Source of the DNA: Glutamicibacter arilaitensis Re117
GTDB taxonomy: Bacteria > Actinomycetota > Actinomycetes > Actinomycetales > Micrococcaceae
Assembly: GCF_000197735.1 (NCBI RefSeq)
Contig: NC_014550.1
Coordinates: forward strand, 3,162,001-3,226,000
DNA length: 64,000 bases
Direction of reading: 5' to 3'
The notes below the pieces were generated by a model that was not told the origin of the DNA, made no database searches, and saw nothing but the letters and a program-made list of their open reading frames with translations. Each line of letters opens with the position of its first letter. The stretch's first letter is position 1. Below, piece by piece: positions 8,652 to 16,367 of the stretch. The position numbers and the translations under genes were made by a program.

Positions 8652-9584
8652 GTGGGCACGATTGCTTGGGCCGGGCGCAAAGCCGGTGGCGCACTGGTGG
8701 TGCTGTGGCTGGTAGCCACCACCATCTTCATTGCCATCCGGCTGATTCCCGGCGACCCGGCCGAAGCAATCATGGGAGGGCCCGGCTCGCAGGCCTCGGC
8801 CGAAGCGCTGGCCGCCGCCCGCGCCGAATACGGGCTGGATCAGCCGCTGGCGCTCCAGTACCTGATGTATCTGGGCAAGCTGGCCACCTTGGACTTCGGT
8901 ACCTCGTATTCGCTCAAGCAGCCGGTCACCCAGATCATGGGCGAGGTCCTGCCCAATACCCTGTGGCTGTCGCTGCTGGCTCTGGGGGCCGCTTGGCTGC
9001 TGGCCCTGTGCTTCTCGGCCTTGGCCATGCGCGTCAACCGCGTGGGCGCGGTGATCGGGAACATCCTGGAAATCATTGCCGCCGCGGTGCCGCATTTCTG
9101 GCTCGGCGCGGTGCTGATCATGCTCTTCTCCTCGGTGCTCGGCTGGCTTCCGGCAGTGGATAACGGCACCGCCAAGGGCCTGGCGCTGCCAGTGCTGACC
9201 CTGGCCTTGCCACTGGCCGGATTCCTCACCCAGCTGATGCGCGATTCACTCTCCGAAGCCATGAGCAGCCAGTTCGCGCTGGCCGCCCGCGCCCGCGGCG
9301 AAAGCAAGCTGGCCGTCTTCTGGCGCCATGGCCTGCGCCACGCAGCCTTGCCTGCTTTGAGCCTGACCGGCTGGGCCTTCTCCTCGCTGCTTTCCGGCGC
9401 CGTGGTGGTCGAAGCGATCTTCGCCCGTCCGGGCTTGGGCCGCTCGCTGCTTTCGGCGGTGCTGGCCCGCGACATCCCGATGGTCACCGGCATCGCCTTG
9501 TTCTCCGCGCTGGTGTACATCGTGGTCATGGCGATCACCGAAGGCATCGAACGCGCCATCAACCCGGCAGGGGCAAGCTCATGA
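8652..9584 (+). CDS. Peptide-type ABC transporter permease 1 (DppB-like)
   Basis: A 310-residue membrane protein with the DppB/OppB features: an N-terminal helix, the extracellular IRLIPGDPAEAIMGGPGS segment, then a six-helix permease core. The ATPase-docking EAA loop reads AARARGESKLAVFWRHGLRHA, with the conserved A-RA-G. The start is GTG, six bases after the binding-protein stop, so translation is probably coupled. It pairs with the following permease to form the channel. Confidence 0.9.
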   Translation: MGTIAWAGRKAGGALVVLWLVATTIFIAIRLIPGDPAEAIMGGPGSQASAEALAAARAEYGLDQPLALQYLMYLGKLATLDFGTSYSLKQPVTQIMGEVLPNTLWLSLLALGAAWLLALCFSALAMRVNRVGAVIGNILEIIAAAVPHFWLGAVLIMLFSSVLGWLPAVDNGTAKGLALPVLTLALPLAGFLTQLMRDSLSEAMSSQFALAARARGESKLAVFWRHGLRHAALPALSLTGWAFSSLLSGAVVVEAIFARPGLGRSLLSAVLARDIPMVTGIALFSALVYIVVMAITEGIERAINPAGASS

Positions 9585-10378
9585 GCCGCACCGCCAGAGT
9601 CCTCTGCGCAGCATTCATCGCCCTGTGGCTGCTCATCGCCTTGGCCCCCTCGGTGCTCGCCCCGGGAGACCCATTGGCCATTAACCCGGTCGAGGCATTC
9701 CAAAAACCCGGCGCCGCGCATTTGTTCGGCACCGACGAGTCCGGACGCGACATCTACACCCGGGTGATCCATGGTGCCCGCGATTCACTGTCCATCGGCT
9801 TGGCTGCCACCGGTCTGGGCATGGGATTGGCCATCATCCTGGGCACCGTCGCTGCGCTATCCCCGCGCTGGTGTGACGAGATCATCCTGCGCGTGCTCGA
9901 AGCCCTCTATGCGATTCCTTCCTTGCTGATGGCCTTGTTGATCATTGCCTTCACCGGCCCCGGTGTTGGCCCGGCCATCGTCGCGGTCGGATTGTCCACC
10001 GCTCCGGGCTACGCCCGGTTGGTGCGCAGCCAGATCCGCCTGCTGAAGAATTCTGAAATGCTTGAAGCCGCCACCGTGCTGGGCCGCGGCACCTGGCTGC
10101 TGGTGCGCAACCATTTGGTGCCCAATGCCCTGAAACCCCTGCTGGCGCTGGTCACCTTGGGCATTGGCCAGGCCGTCATCTGGGCGGCCGCGTTGTCCTT
10201 CCTTGGCTTGGGCACTCCCCCGCCAGCTCCCGAATGGGGTGCCATGCTTTCAGCCGGACGCACCTATCTGCACTTCGCATGGTGGATGAGCCTGTTCCCA
10301 GGTCTGGCAATAGTTTTCGTGGCCGCTGGTGCCACGATGATTGGCCGTGCCTTAGGCGCAAAGGCCAGGGCCCTATGA
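9581..10378 (+). CDS. Peptide-type ABC transporter permease 2 (DppC-like)
   Basis: A 265-residue permease whose ATGA start overlaps the previous stop. It begins with a short TM helix, then the DppC-type HLFGTDESGRDIYTRVIHGA motif seen in nearly all OppC/DppC proteins. The EAA loop LEAATVLGRGTWLLVRNHLVPN is near residue 165. It forms the second half of the channel with the preceding gene product. Confidence 0.9.
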   Translation: MSRTARVLCAAFIALWLLIALAPSVLAPGDPLAINPVEAFQKPGAAHLFGTDESGRDIYTRVIHGARDSLSIGLAATGLGMGLAIILGTVAALSPRWCDEIILRVLEALYAIPSLLMALLIIAFTGPGVGPAIVAVGLSTAPGYARLVRSQIRLLKNSEMLEAATVLGRGTWLLVRNHLVPNALKPLLALVTLGIGQAVIWAAALSFLGLGTPPPAPEWGAMLSAGRTYLHFAWWMSLFPGLAIVFVAAGATMIGRALGAKARAL

Positions 10379-11970
10379 GCGAGCAAGCAATGATTACCGT
10401 CAGGGATCTTTCGGTCAGCTTCGGCACTACAGCTGCGGTGAAGAACATTTCCTTCACCGTGGTCCCCGGACGCTGCCTGGCATTGGTCGGCGAATCCGGG
10501 TCGGGGAAATCCGTGACTGCGCGCAGCCTGCTTGGCCTCTCCGGCGGTACCGTCAGCGCCACCGAGCTCTCTGTCTGCGGGCAGAATGCCTTGGCGCTGC
10601 CTGACCGCAGCTGGCAGCAGATCCGCGGGAATTCGGTGTCCATGATCTTGCAGGATGCCCTGATGGCCTTGGACCCCTTGCGCCCGGTGGGCCGGGAAAT
10701 CGGTGATGCGCTCAAGGTCCACGCCAAGCTGCCCAAATCCGAACGCACCCAACGGGTGCTGCAGGTCCTTGAATCGGTGCGCATGCCCGAACCTGAGCGC
10801 CGCGCCAAGCAGCGTTCCACCGAGCTATCCGGCGGCATGCGCCAACGTGCCCTGATTGCCCAAGCATTGGCCGGCAACCCCCAGGTGGTCATCGCCGATG
10901 AGGCGACTACCGCCTTGGACTCGGCCTTGACCGCTCTGGTTCTGTCGCAGCTGCGCGAGCTCAAAGAACAGGGCCGCGGCGTGCTGATGATCAGCCACGA
11001 TCTGGCCCAGGTAGCTCATCTGGCCGATGACATTGCGGTAATGCGCCATGGAGAAATCGTCGAGGCAGGCACCACCGAGCAGATTCTAGGCAACCCCCAG
11101 CACGAATACACGCGCCAACTGCTGCGCGCGGTTCCCTCGGGGGTGCCGCGCTTCACTGCACTGTCGGCAGCCAGCAAGCCGTTGACGGCACCGCTGCCAA
11201 ATCAACCCGTGGATGCTGACCCCGCACTATCCGTGACGCAGTTGTCCAAAGCCTTTGGCAAGCATCAGGCTGTGGAGGAGATCAGCTTCGAGCTGCCGAG
11301 AGGAAAGACCTTGGGGATTGTCGGTGAATCCGGGTCCGGGAAGACCACCACCGCACGCATGGTGCTGGGCTTGCAGATGCCTGATGACGGCAGGGTCCAG
11401 CTGCTCGGCGAGCACTTCGCCCCGGCCCACGAATCCCAGCGCCGAATGCTGCGCGAACAAATGGGCGCGATCTACCAGAACCCTCTGGGATCTTTTGATC
11501 CTCGCTATTCGGTGGGACAGTTGCTGACCGATGCGCTCAGCCGCGGCACGTCAAAGCGCGCCGCCGAGTACCGCAAGACAGTGGCCGAGCTGCTCGAACA
11601 GGTTGAGTTGTCCACCGATTTACTGGGCCGCAATCCACGCGAGCTCTCCGGCGGCCAGCGCCAGCGCCTTGCCATTGCCCGCGCCTTGGCACCTAAGCCA
11701 TCAGTGCTGGTGCTCGACGAGCCGGTTTCCGCCTTGGATGTTTCCATCCAGGCCACGGTGCTGGATCTGCTGGATCGGATCCAGCTGGAAACCGGAACCA
11801 GCTATCTGTTCATCAGCCATGATCTGTCGGTCATCGAGCACATGAGCGATGCCGTCGCGGTGATGAACCAGGGCCGCATCATCGAGCAGGGTGCTACTGC
11901 CCAGGTGTTCGGCGCCCCGCAACAGGAGTACACTAAGCTCTTGCTTTCGGCGATGCCGCGGTTGCGCTGA
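10375..11970 (+). CDS. Peptide-type ABC transporter double ATPase (DppD-DppF fusion)
   Basis: A 531-residue fusion of two ATPase domains. Domain 1: Walker A GESGSGKS at residues 39-46, LSGGMRQR signature, Walker B VVIADEATTALD. Domain 2, from about residue 285: GESGSGKTT, LSGGQRQR, VLVLDEPVSALD and SHDLSVIEHM. All catalytic motifs are intact in both halves. The start at 10375 overlaps the permease stop by four bases (ATGA) and lies 47 codons inside a longer open frame. Transport would be driven by this one subunit, unlike systems with separate DppD and DppF. A perfect stem-loop follows 40 bases downstream. Confidence 0.92.
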   Translation: MSEQAMITVRDLSVSFGTTAAVKNISFTVVPGRCLALVGESGSGKSVTARSLLGLSGGTVSATELSVCGQNALALPDRSWQQIRGNSVSMILQDALMALDPLRPVGREIGDALKVHAKLPKSERTQRVLQVLESVRMPEPERRAKQRSTELSGGMRQRALIAQALAGNPQVVIADEATTALDSALTALVLSQLRELKEQGRGVLMISHDLAQVAHLADDIAVMRHGEIVEAGTTEQILGNPQHEYTRQLLRAVPSGVPRFTALSAASKPLTAPLPNQPVDADPALSVTQLSKAFGKHQAVEEISFELPRGKTLGIVGESGSGKTTTARMVLGLQMPDDGRVQLLGEHFAPAHESQRRMLREQMGAIYQNPLGSFDPRYSVGQLLTDALSRGTSKRAAEYRKTVAELLEQVELSTDLLGRNPRELSGGQRQRLAIARALAPKPSVLVLDEPVSALDVSIQATVLDLLDRIQLETGTSYLFISHDLSVIEHMSDAVAVMNQGRIIEQGATAQVFGAPQQEYTKLLLSAMPRLR

Positions 11971-12009
11971 AATCTCCTGGCACACTGCCACGAGCCCGCA
12001 ATCAGCGCT

Positions 12010-12049
12010 GCCCTGTAAAACAACGCCTGGAGGCGTTGTTTTACAGGGC
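12010..12049. terminator. Bidirectional terminator, perfect 18-base stem
   Basis: GCCCTGTAAAACAACGCC pairs perfectly with its complement across a 4-base loop. It lies between two convergent genes, with A and T runs inside the stem, and can stop transcription from both sides. Confidence 0.8.
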
Positions 12050-12073
12050 AATTCGCCGCAGCGGCCACGCTTC

Positions 12074-12862
12074 TTAGATCGAGGCGTGCGACTTCGCGTT
12101 CTGGATCAGGGTGAATACCTGCTCGCGGACTTCTCCGAAACGATCCAGGCGCTTGGTTTCCAGCTGGTTGCGTGGATTTGGCAGCTCGGTGCGGATATTT
12201 TCGGTAATCTTCGTAGGGGCACCGGAGAGCACCAGCACCCGATCCGCCAGGTAGACGGCTTCATCGATATCGTGGGTAACGAACAGCACCGTCGTGTTGT
12301 ACTCATCGCGCAAACGCAGGACGAGGTCTTCCAGCTCAATGTGCGTCTGGGCATCGACTGCGGCAAAAGGTCCATCCATCAAGAGCACATCCGGGTTGTA
12401 GGCCAGGCCGCGCGCGATCGCCGCACGCTGCTGCATGCCGCCGGACATCTGCCACGGATAGACCTTGCCCCTGCCAGCCAGTCCTACCGATACCAGCGCT
12501 TGGTCGACCCGGGTCGCAATCTCTTGTTTGCTGCCTTTCCCTTTCAGGGGAAGCGCTACATTGTCCGACACACTCATCCACGGCAGCAACGACCGGGAGT
12601 AGGCCTGGAAAACCACTGCAAGCTTGGCCGGTGGTTCAGTAACTTCCTGCCCCTCGAAGACGGTCTTGCCGCTGGTCGGCGGCTGCAAGCCGGCGATGTT
12701 GCGCAGCAGCGTCGTTTTGCCCGAGCCCGAAGGACCCACAATGCAAACGAATTCGCCGCGGTTGACCTCGAAATTATTGCCCTCGAGAATGGCCACATCT
12801 CCATAGCTCTCGCGCAATTCTTCAACGCACAGCAGAGTCTGTGCGGGATATTGATTGTTCAT
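12074..12862 (-). CDS. Nitrate/sulfonate/taurine-type ABC transporter ATPase, probably inactive
   Basis: A 262-residue ATPase of the SsuB/TauB group (VFQAYSRSLLPWMSV Q-loop region is typical). Walker A GPSGSGKTT, signature MSGGMQQR and H-loop VTHDIDEA are present, but the Walker B reads DVLLMDGPFAAVD: the catalytic glutamate of DEPF is replaced by glycine (codon at 12371-12373). This change normally abolishes ATP hydrolysis. Its permease partner, whose stop lies 8 bases upstream, survives only as a C-terminal stump, and no binding protein is present, so this looks like the surviving end of a lost importer. ATPase family assignment is firm; the loss of function is inferred. Confidence 0.82.
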   Translation of the reverse strand: MNNQYPAQTLLCVEELRESYGDVAILEGNNFEVNRGEFVCIVGPSGSGKTTLLRNIAGLQPPTSGKTVFEGQEVTEPPAKLAVVFQAYSRSLLPWMSVSDNVALPLKGKGSKQEIATRVDQALVSVGLAGRGKVYPWQMSGGMQQRAAIARGLAYNPDVLLMDGPFAAVDAQTHIELEDLVLRLRDEYNTTVLFVTHDIDEAVYLADRVLVLSGAPTKITENIRTELPNPRNQLETKRLDRFGEVREQVFTLIQNAKSHASI

Positions 12863-12870
12863 GATGGATC

Positions 12871-13044
12871 TCAGGCTTTCTCGCTAGCGGCATACATTCC
12901 GTGGTGCCAGGAAATAACGCGGAGTTCTATCAATACGAAGATGAGGGTCGCAACATAGCCGAGCAGGCCCAGCACAATGGTTCCTACCCAAGTTTCCGGA
13001 ACTGCGAAGAACTGCTGCGAATTCAGGACGTAGAAACCAATCAT
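12871..13044 (-). pseudogene. ABC permease, C-terminal remnant (SsuC/TauC type)
   Basis: 57 codons from an ATG to TGA give GFYVLNSQQFF, then a hydrophobic helix (TIVLGLLGYVATLIFVLIE) and WHHGMYAA. This matches the end of sulfonate/nitrate-type permeases, which finish with a G-Y-x-I-x-x-A/S-Q-x-F segment and a last TM helix. The remaining about 200 residues are missing; just upstream the frame meets a TAG and the DNA turns into an aldehyde dehydrogenase fragment on the other strand. It sits 8 bases before the ATPase, as in a permease-ATPase operon. Confidence 0.75.
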
Positions 13045-13045
13045 G

Positions 13046-13313
13046 ACCTACACGGATGAAGACGAAGTGATCGCCCGATTCAAATGATTCCGACTACGGG
13101 CTCTCGGCCTCGGTATGGACCGAGAATCTGGCCCGGGGACATCGTCTGGCGGCGCGGATTTCGGCGGGTGCTGTGCGCGTGAATACCGCTTCCGGCCTGG
13201 ACCCGGCGGCCCCATGGAGCGGCATGCGTGCCTCGGGCTGGGGTCGCGAAATGGGCGAGGAAGCCTTAGAGGCCTACACCGAAGTCAAGGCAACCTGGAT
13301 TGGATTGGAATAG
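13046..13313 (+). pseudogene. Aldehyde dehydrogenase, C-terminal remnant with frameshift
   Basis: The plus strand encodes DEDEVIAR, then after a one-base shift near 13082, NDSDYGLSASVWTENLARGH, a SAGAVRVNT block and a final GREMGEEALEAYTEVKATW ending in TAG at 13311-13313. These are the last about 90 residues of NAD-dependent aldehyde dehydrogenases. The catalytic cysteine and all upstream sequence are absent. It ends three bases before the alcohol dehydrogenase ATG, so the two were one operon oxidising an alcohol through an aldehyde to an acid. Confidence 0.78.
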
Positions 13314-13316
13314 AAA

Positions 13317-14417
13317 ATGAAGCTGCAAGCTGCCGTTATTGACGGGGTCAACGCCAAATGGGACGTGCTCGAAGTCGAACTGCGCGAAACCGAGATCCGT
13401 CCCGGAGGAATCCTGATTCGTATGGGAGCCGCTGGCCTCTGCCACACCGATGAGCACATCCGCCACGGCGAACTGCCCGCGCAGTTCCCTCTGGTCGGCG
13501 GCCACGAAGGCGCCGGAGTCGCCGTCACCGTGGGCGAAGGGTTACCCACATCAAGCCCGGCGACCACCTGGTCTTCACCTTCCGTCCCAGCTGCGGGCTC
13601 TGCCGCTACTGCGCGGATGGCAAGGCCCACCTGTGCACGGAAATCGAGCAGATCAAAACCGGAGACACGGACCCTCGTTTCTCCCAGGACGGCATTGCGC
13701 TCAATGCCCAGAGCCTGATCGGGACCTTTGCCGAGCACGCCATCGTGAAGGCCACATCGTGCGTGGTCATCGACAAGTACATCTCCATGGATGTCGCGGC
13801 TCTGCTGGGCTGCGCCATTCCTACCGGTTATGGCGCTGCGGTCCACGCAGGAAAGGTCCAGCCCGGCGACCATGTGATCGTCGTGGGCATGGGAGGCGTG
13901 GGCACCAACGCGGTGCAGGGCGCCAAAGTTGTTGGTGCTTCAACCGTCGTGGCTGTGGACTTATCCCCGCAATAAGTTGTAGTTGGTCCGTGAATTCGGT
14001 GCCGATGCCGCATTCGCTTCCTTGGATGAGGCGGATGAGTACATCGACGCCGCCAGCCATGGACGCAAGGCCACCGTGGTGATCCTGACCGTTCCGGTCG
14101 CCCCGCTGGCAACGCAGGCGATCTCCGTCCTGGACCAGGGCGGACTGCTGGTCCTCGCTGCCTTGGGCAACCCCGCCAAGTTCCGCTTGGACATTCCGGT
14201 CAACCAGATGGTCATGAACGACATCACCGTGCGTGGCACAGTGATGGGTTCCTCCTCGCTGCGTCGCGATCTCCCGACAATCCTCGCGCTGTACCGGCAG
14301 GGCAAGTACAAGCTCGATGAGCTGATCACCCACCGGTACAGCCTCGCGAATATCCGCGAAGGATACAGCCAGCTCGACCAAGGCGATGTCGTGCGCGCGG
14401 TTATCCAATACAACTAG
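13317..14417 (+). pseudogene. NDMA-dependent-type zinc alcohol dehydrogenase, frameshifted
   Basis: Joined across two shifts this encodes about 365 residues of a zinc alcohol dehydrogenase: AAGLCHTDEH (catalytic zinc Cys), GGHEGAG, RPSCGLCRYCADGKAHLC (structural zinc cysteines), GMGGVGTNAVQGA (NAD loop) and an intact C-terminal half. The wording fits the NDMA-dependent (Rxyl_3153, TIGR03989) family, whose tightly bound NAD is recycled by mycofactocin in organisms that have it. Lesions: one base lost near 13540, one base gained near 13973 creating TAA, then an in-frame TAG at 13980-13982. The gene cannot make a full protein. Upstream lies a truncated aldehyde dehydrogenase; downstream a shared terminator. 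Confidence 0.85.
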
Positions 14418-14441
14418 CCACCGCAGCTGTATCGTCCACGG

Positions 14442-14502
14442 CAAAGCGCATGCTCCGCATTCTGGCTCCAAGCAGCGTTCAGAATGCGCAGCATGCGCTT
14501 TG
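14442..14502. terminator. Bidirectional terminator between alcohol dehydrogenase pseudogene and acyl-CoA ligase
   Basis: A 23-base stem (14442-14464 against 14480-14502) with a single mismatch and a 15-base loop, between the two convergent genes. Confidence 0.75.
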
Positions 14503-14556
14503 CAGTTTCCCTATAGCCCAAGACTGCCCGGTTGCCGAAGGGCTGGTCCTGCGTCC

Positions 14557-16257
14557 CTAGACCAAGTCGACCATCTGGTCCTTGACCTGCTTGCGCAGGA
14601 TCTTGCCCAGCAGCGAGCGTGGCATCTCCTCGATCTGCACGATGCGCTTGGGCACCTTGTAGGCGGCCAGCAGCTCGCGGCAGTGGGCGCGCAGCGCATC
14701 CTCGTTCAAGCCTGCACCGGCTTCGAGCTGCACCGCGGCAACGACCATCTCCCCGCCGCGGGCCAGCGGCTTGCCGAACACCGCCGCATCGGCAACGTCA
14801 GCATGCTGGCGCAACGCGATCTCCACCTCGGTCGGCGAGACGTTGAAGCCGCCGGTGATGATCAGCTCCTTGGCCCGATCCACCACCTGGGCGAACCCGT
14901 CCTCATCCACGGTCACCACGTCGCCCGAACGCAGCCACCCGTCCTCGGTCTTGGTCTTGGCCGTTTCCTCCGGATTGTTCCAGTAGCCCTGGAAAACCTG
15001 CGGGCCCTTGATCAGCAATTCGCCCGGCTCGCCCTGGGCCACTTCCACCGAAGGATCCTCCACATCCACGACCTTCATCAAGGTCGAAGGGAAAGGCACA
15101 CCGATGGTGCCGGTGCGGCGGCTGGGGTGGAACGGGTTGCCCAGAGCCACCGGCGAGGACTCGGTCATGCCGTAGCCTTCCACCAGCAGTCCGCCGGACA
15201 TCGATTCCCACAGTTCCACCACGTGGTCCGGCAGGTTCATGGCCCCGGAAATGCAGTACTTGGCGCTCTTCAGCGACATGCCGCGTTCCTTGGCTGCCAG
15301 CGCGGTGCGCTCGTAGATCGGTGGCACGGCGCAGTACACGGTGGCCGGGGACTTCTTCCAGGCATCCAGGATCATGTCCGGGTCGAATTTCGGGAAGAGC
15401 ACCAGCAGTCCCTGCTTCTTCACACCGAAGGTCAGGTAAAGGGTCATGCCGAAGGCGTGGAACATCGGCAGGATCGCGTAGAGGATTTCCTCGCGCTCCT
15501 TGGCGCCGAGCATCCAGGCCTCGCCCTGCAGGGCATTGGAATACAGGTTGAAGTGGGTGAGCATGGCACCCTTGGGGTGGCCGGTGGTCCCCGAAGTGTA
15601 TTGGATGACCGCCAGGTCATCGACGCCCGGGTGCGGGTGGCGCGGATCCAGTTGAGCACCGGAGAGCAGGTCCTTCCAGGCAACGGTGCCCGAGGTGCGG
15701 GCGGTGAGCGAGGCCTTGGTCTCGCGCAGCTTCTTCACCGGCAGGTTCAGCGCAATGCGCTTGACTGCGGGGAAGGCTTCGAGCAGGTTGACCGCGACGA
15801 TCGCATCGAGCTGCACGTCCTTGGGGAATTCCTGGATGCTGGACACGACTTTGTCCCAGACAATCGCGATGCGCGCTTGGTGGTCTTCGAACTGGTGGCG
15901 CAGTTCCCGTGAAGTGTACAGCGGGTTGTGCTCCACCACGACGGCGCCCAGGCGCAGGATGGCATAGAAAGCAACCACGTGCTGCGGGCAGTTTGGCAGG
16001 ACCAGGGCGACGCGGTCTCCGGCGCGCACGCCGAGCTTGCGCAGGCCTTCGGCGGCCTTGGCAACCTGTGCGCCCAGATCGGCGTAGCTGGTACGGCGCC
16101 CGAAGAATTCGGTCGCTGGGCTGTCGCCGGCCTCGCGCACGGAGCGTTCGAACATGGCGCTCAGCGGCTCGGTTGGCAGGTCGATTTCGGCGGGGACTCC
16201 CGGCTGGTAATTCGCCACCCATGCGGGCGCAGCACTATTTTCCATACTTCTAATCAT
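14557..16257 (-). CDS. Long-chain fatty-acid--CoA ligase (FadD-like)
   Basis: A 566-residue ANL-superfamily adenylating enzyme. Core motifs: IQYTSGTTGHPKGAMLTH (P-loop, about residue 215), VEGYGMTESSP, GWLRSGDVVTVDEDGF and KELIITGGFNVSPTEVE, with the late lysine in LGKILRK. It would activate fatty acids to acyl-CoA by way of an acyl-adenylate for beta-oxidation or lipid synthesis. The C-terminus is DQMVDLV. The start is uncertain: ATG at 16257 (MIRS) or ATG at 16245 (MENS); neither has a strong ribosome site. It is divergent from the NERD helicase gene. Chain length preference cannot be read. Confidence 0.9.
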   Translation of the reverse strand: MIRSMENSAAPAWVANYQPGVPAEIDLPTEPLSAMFERSVREAGDSPATEFFGRRTSYADLGAQVAKAAEGLRKLGVRAGDRVALVLPNCPQHVVAFYAILRLGAVVVEHNPLYTSRELRHQFEDHQARIAIVWDKVVSSIQEFPKDVQLDAIVAVNLLEAFPAVKRIALNLPVKKLRETKASLTARTSGTVAWKDLLSGAQLDPRHPHPGVDDLAVIQYTSGTTGHPKGAMLTHFNLYSNALQGEAWMLGAKEREEILYAILPMFHAFGMTLYLTFGVKKQGLLVLFPKFDPDMILDAWKKSPATVYCAVPPIYERTALAAKERGMSLKSAKYCISGAMNLPDHVVELWESMSGGLLVEGYGMTESSPVALGNPFHPSRRTGTIGVPFPSTLMKVVDVEDPSVEVAQGEPGELLIKGPQVFQGYWNNPEETAKTKTEDGWLRSGDVVTVDEDGFAQVVDRAKELIITGGFNVSPTEVEIALRQHADVADAAVFGKPLARGGEMVVAAVQLEAGAGLNEDALRAHCRELLAAYKVPKRIVQIEEMPRSLLGKILRKQVKDQMVDLV

Positions 16258-16367
16258 GCCTTGTTACGGGACGCTGCGCGATTTGTTGGTGCGACTCGCG
16301 TTGAAATAACTTCCCCGTGTTGTCTGGGTCACTGGATAGACTGCTGTTACGAGACCAGGAGGCCAAG

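Noticed and set aside
7050..9095. A 681-codon open frame on the minus strand opposite the peptide-binding lipoprotein and permease
   Set aside because: It is a shadow of high-GC coding sequence: Gly/Gln/His/Arg-rich, no domain, and the opposite strand has two clear, ordered transporter genes.
14386..15912. A 508-codon plus-strand frame across the acyl-CoA ligase gene, similar frames at 46187-47797 and 51216-52748
   Set aside because: All lie opposite genes with clear catalytic motifs and have compositions typical of antisense GC-rich DNA.
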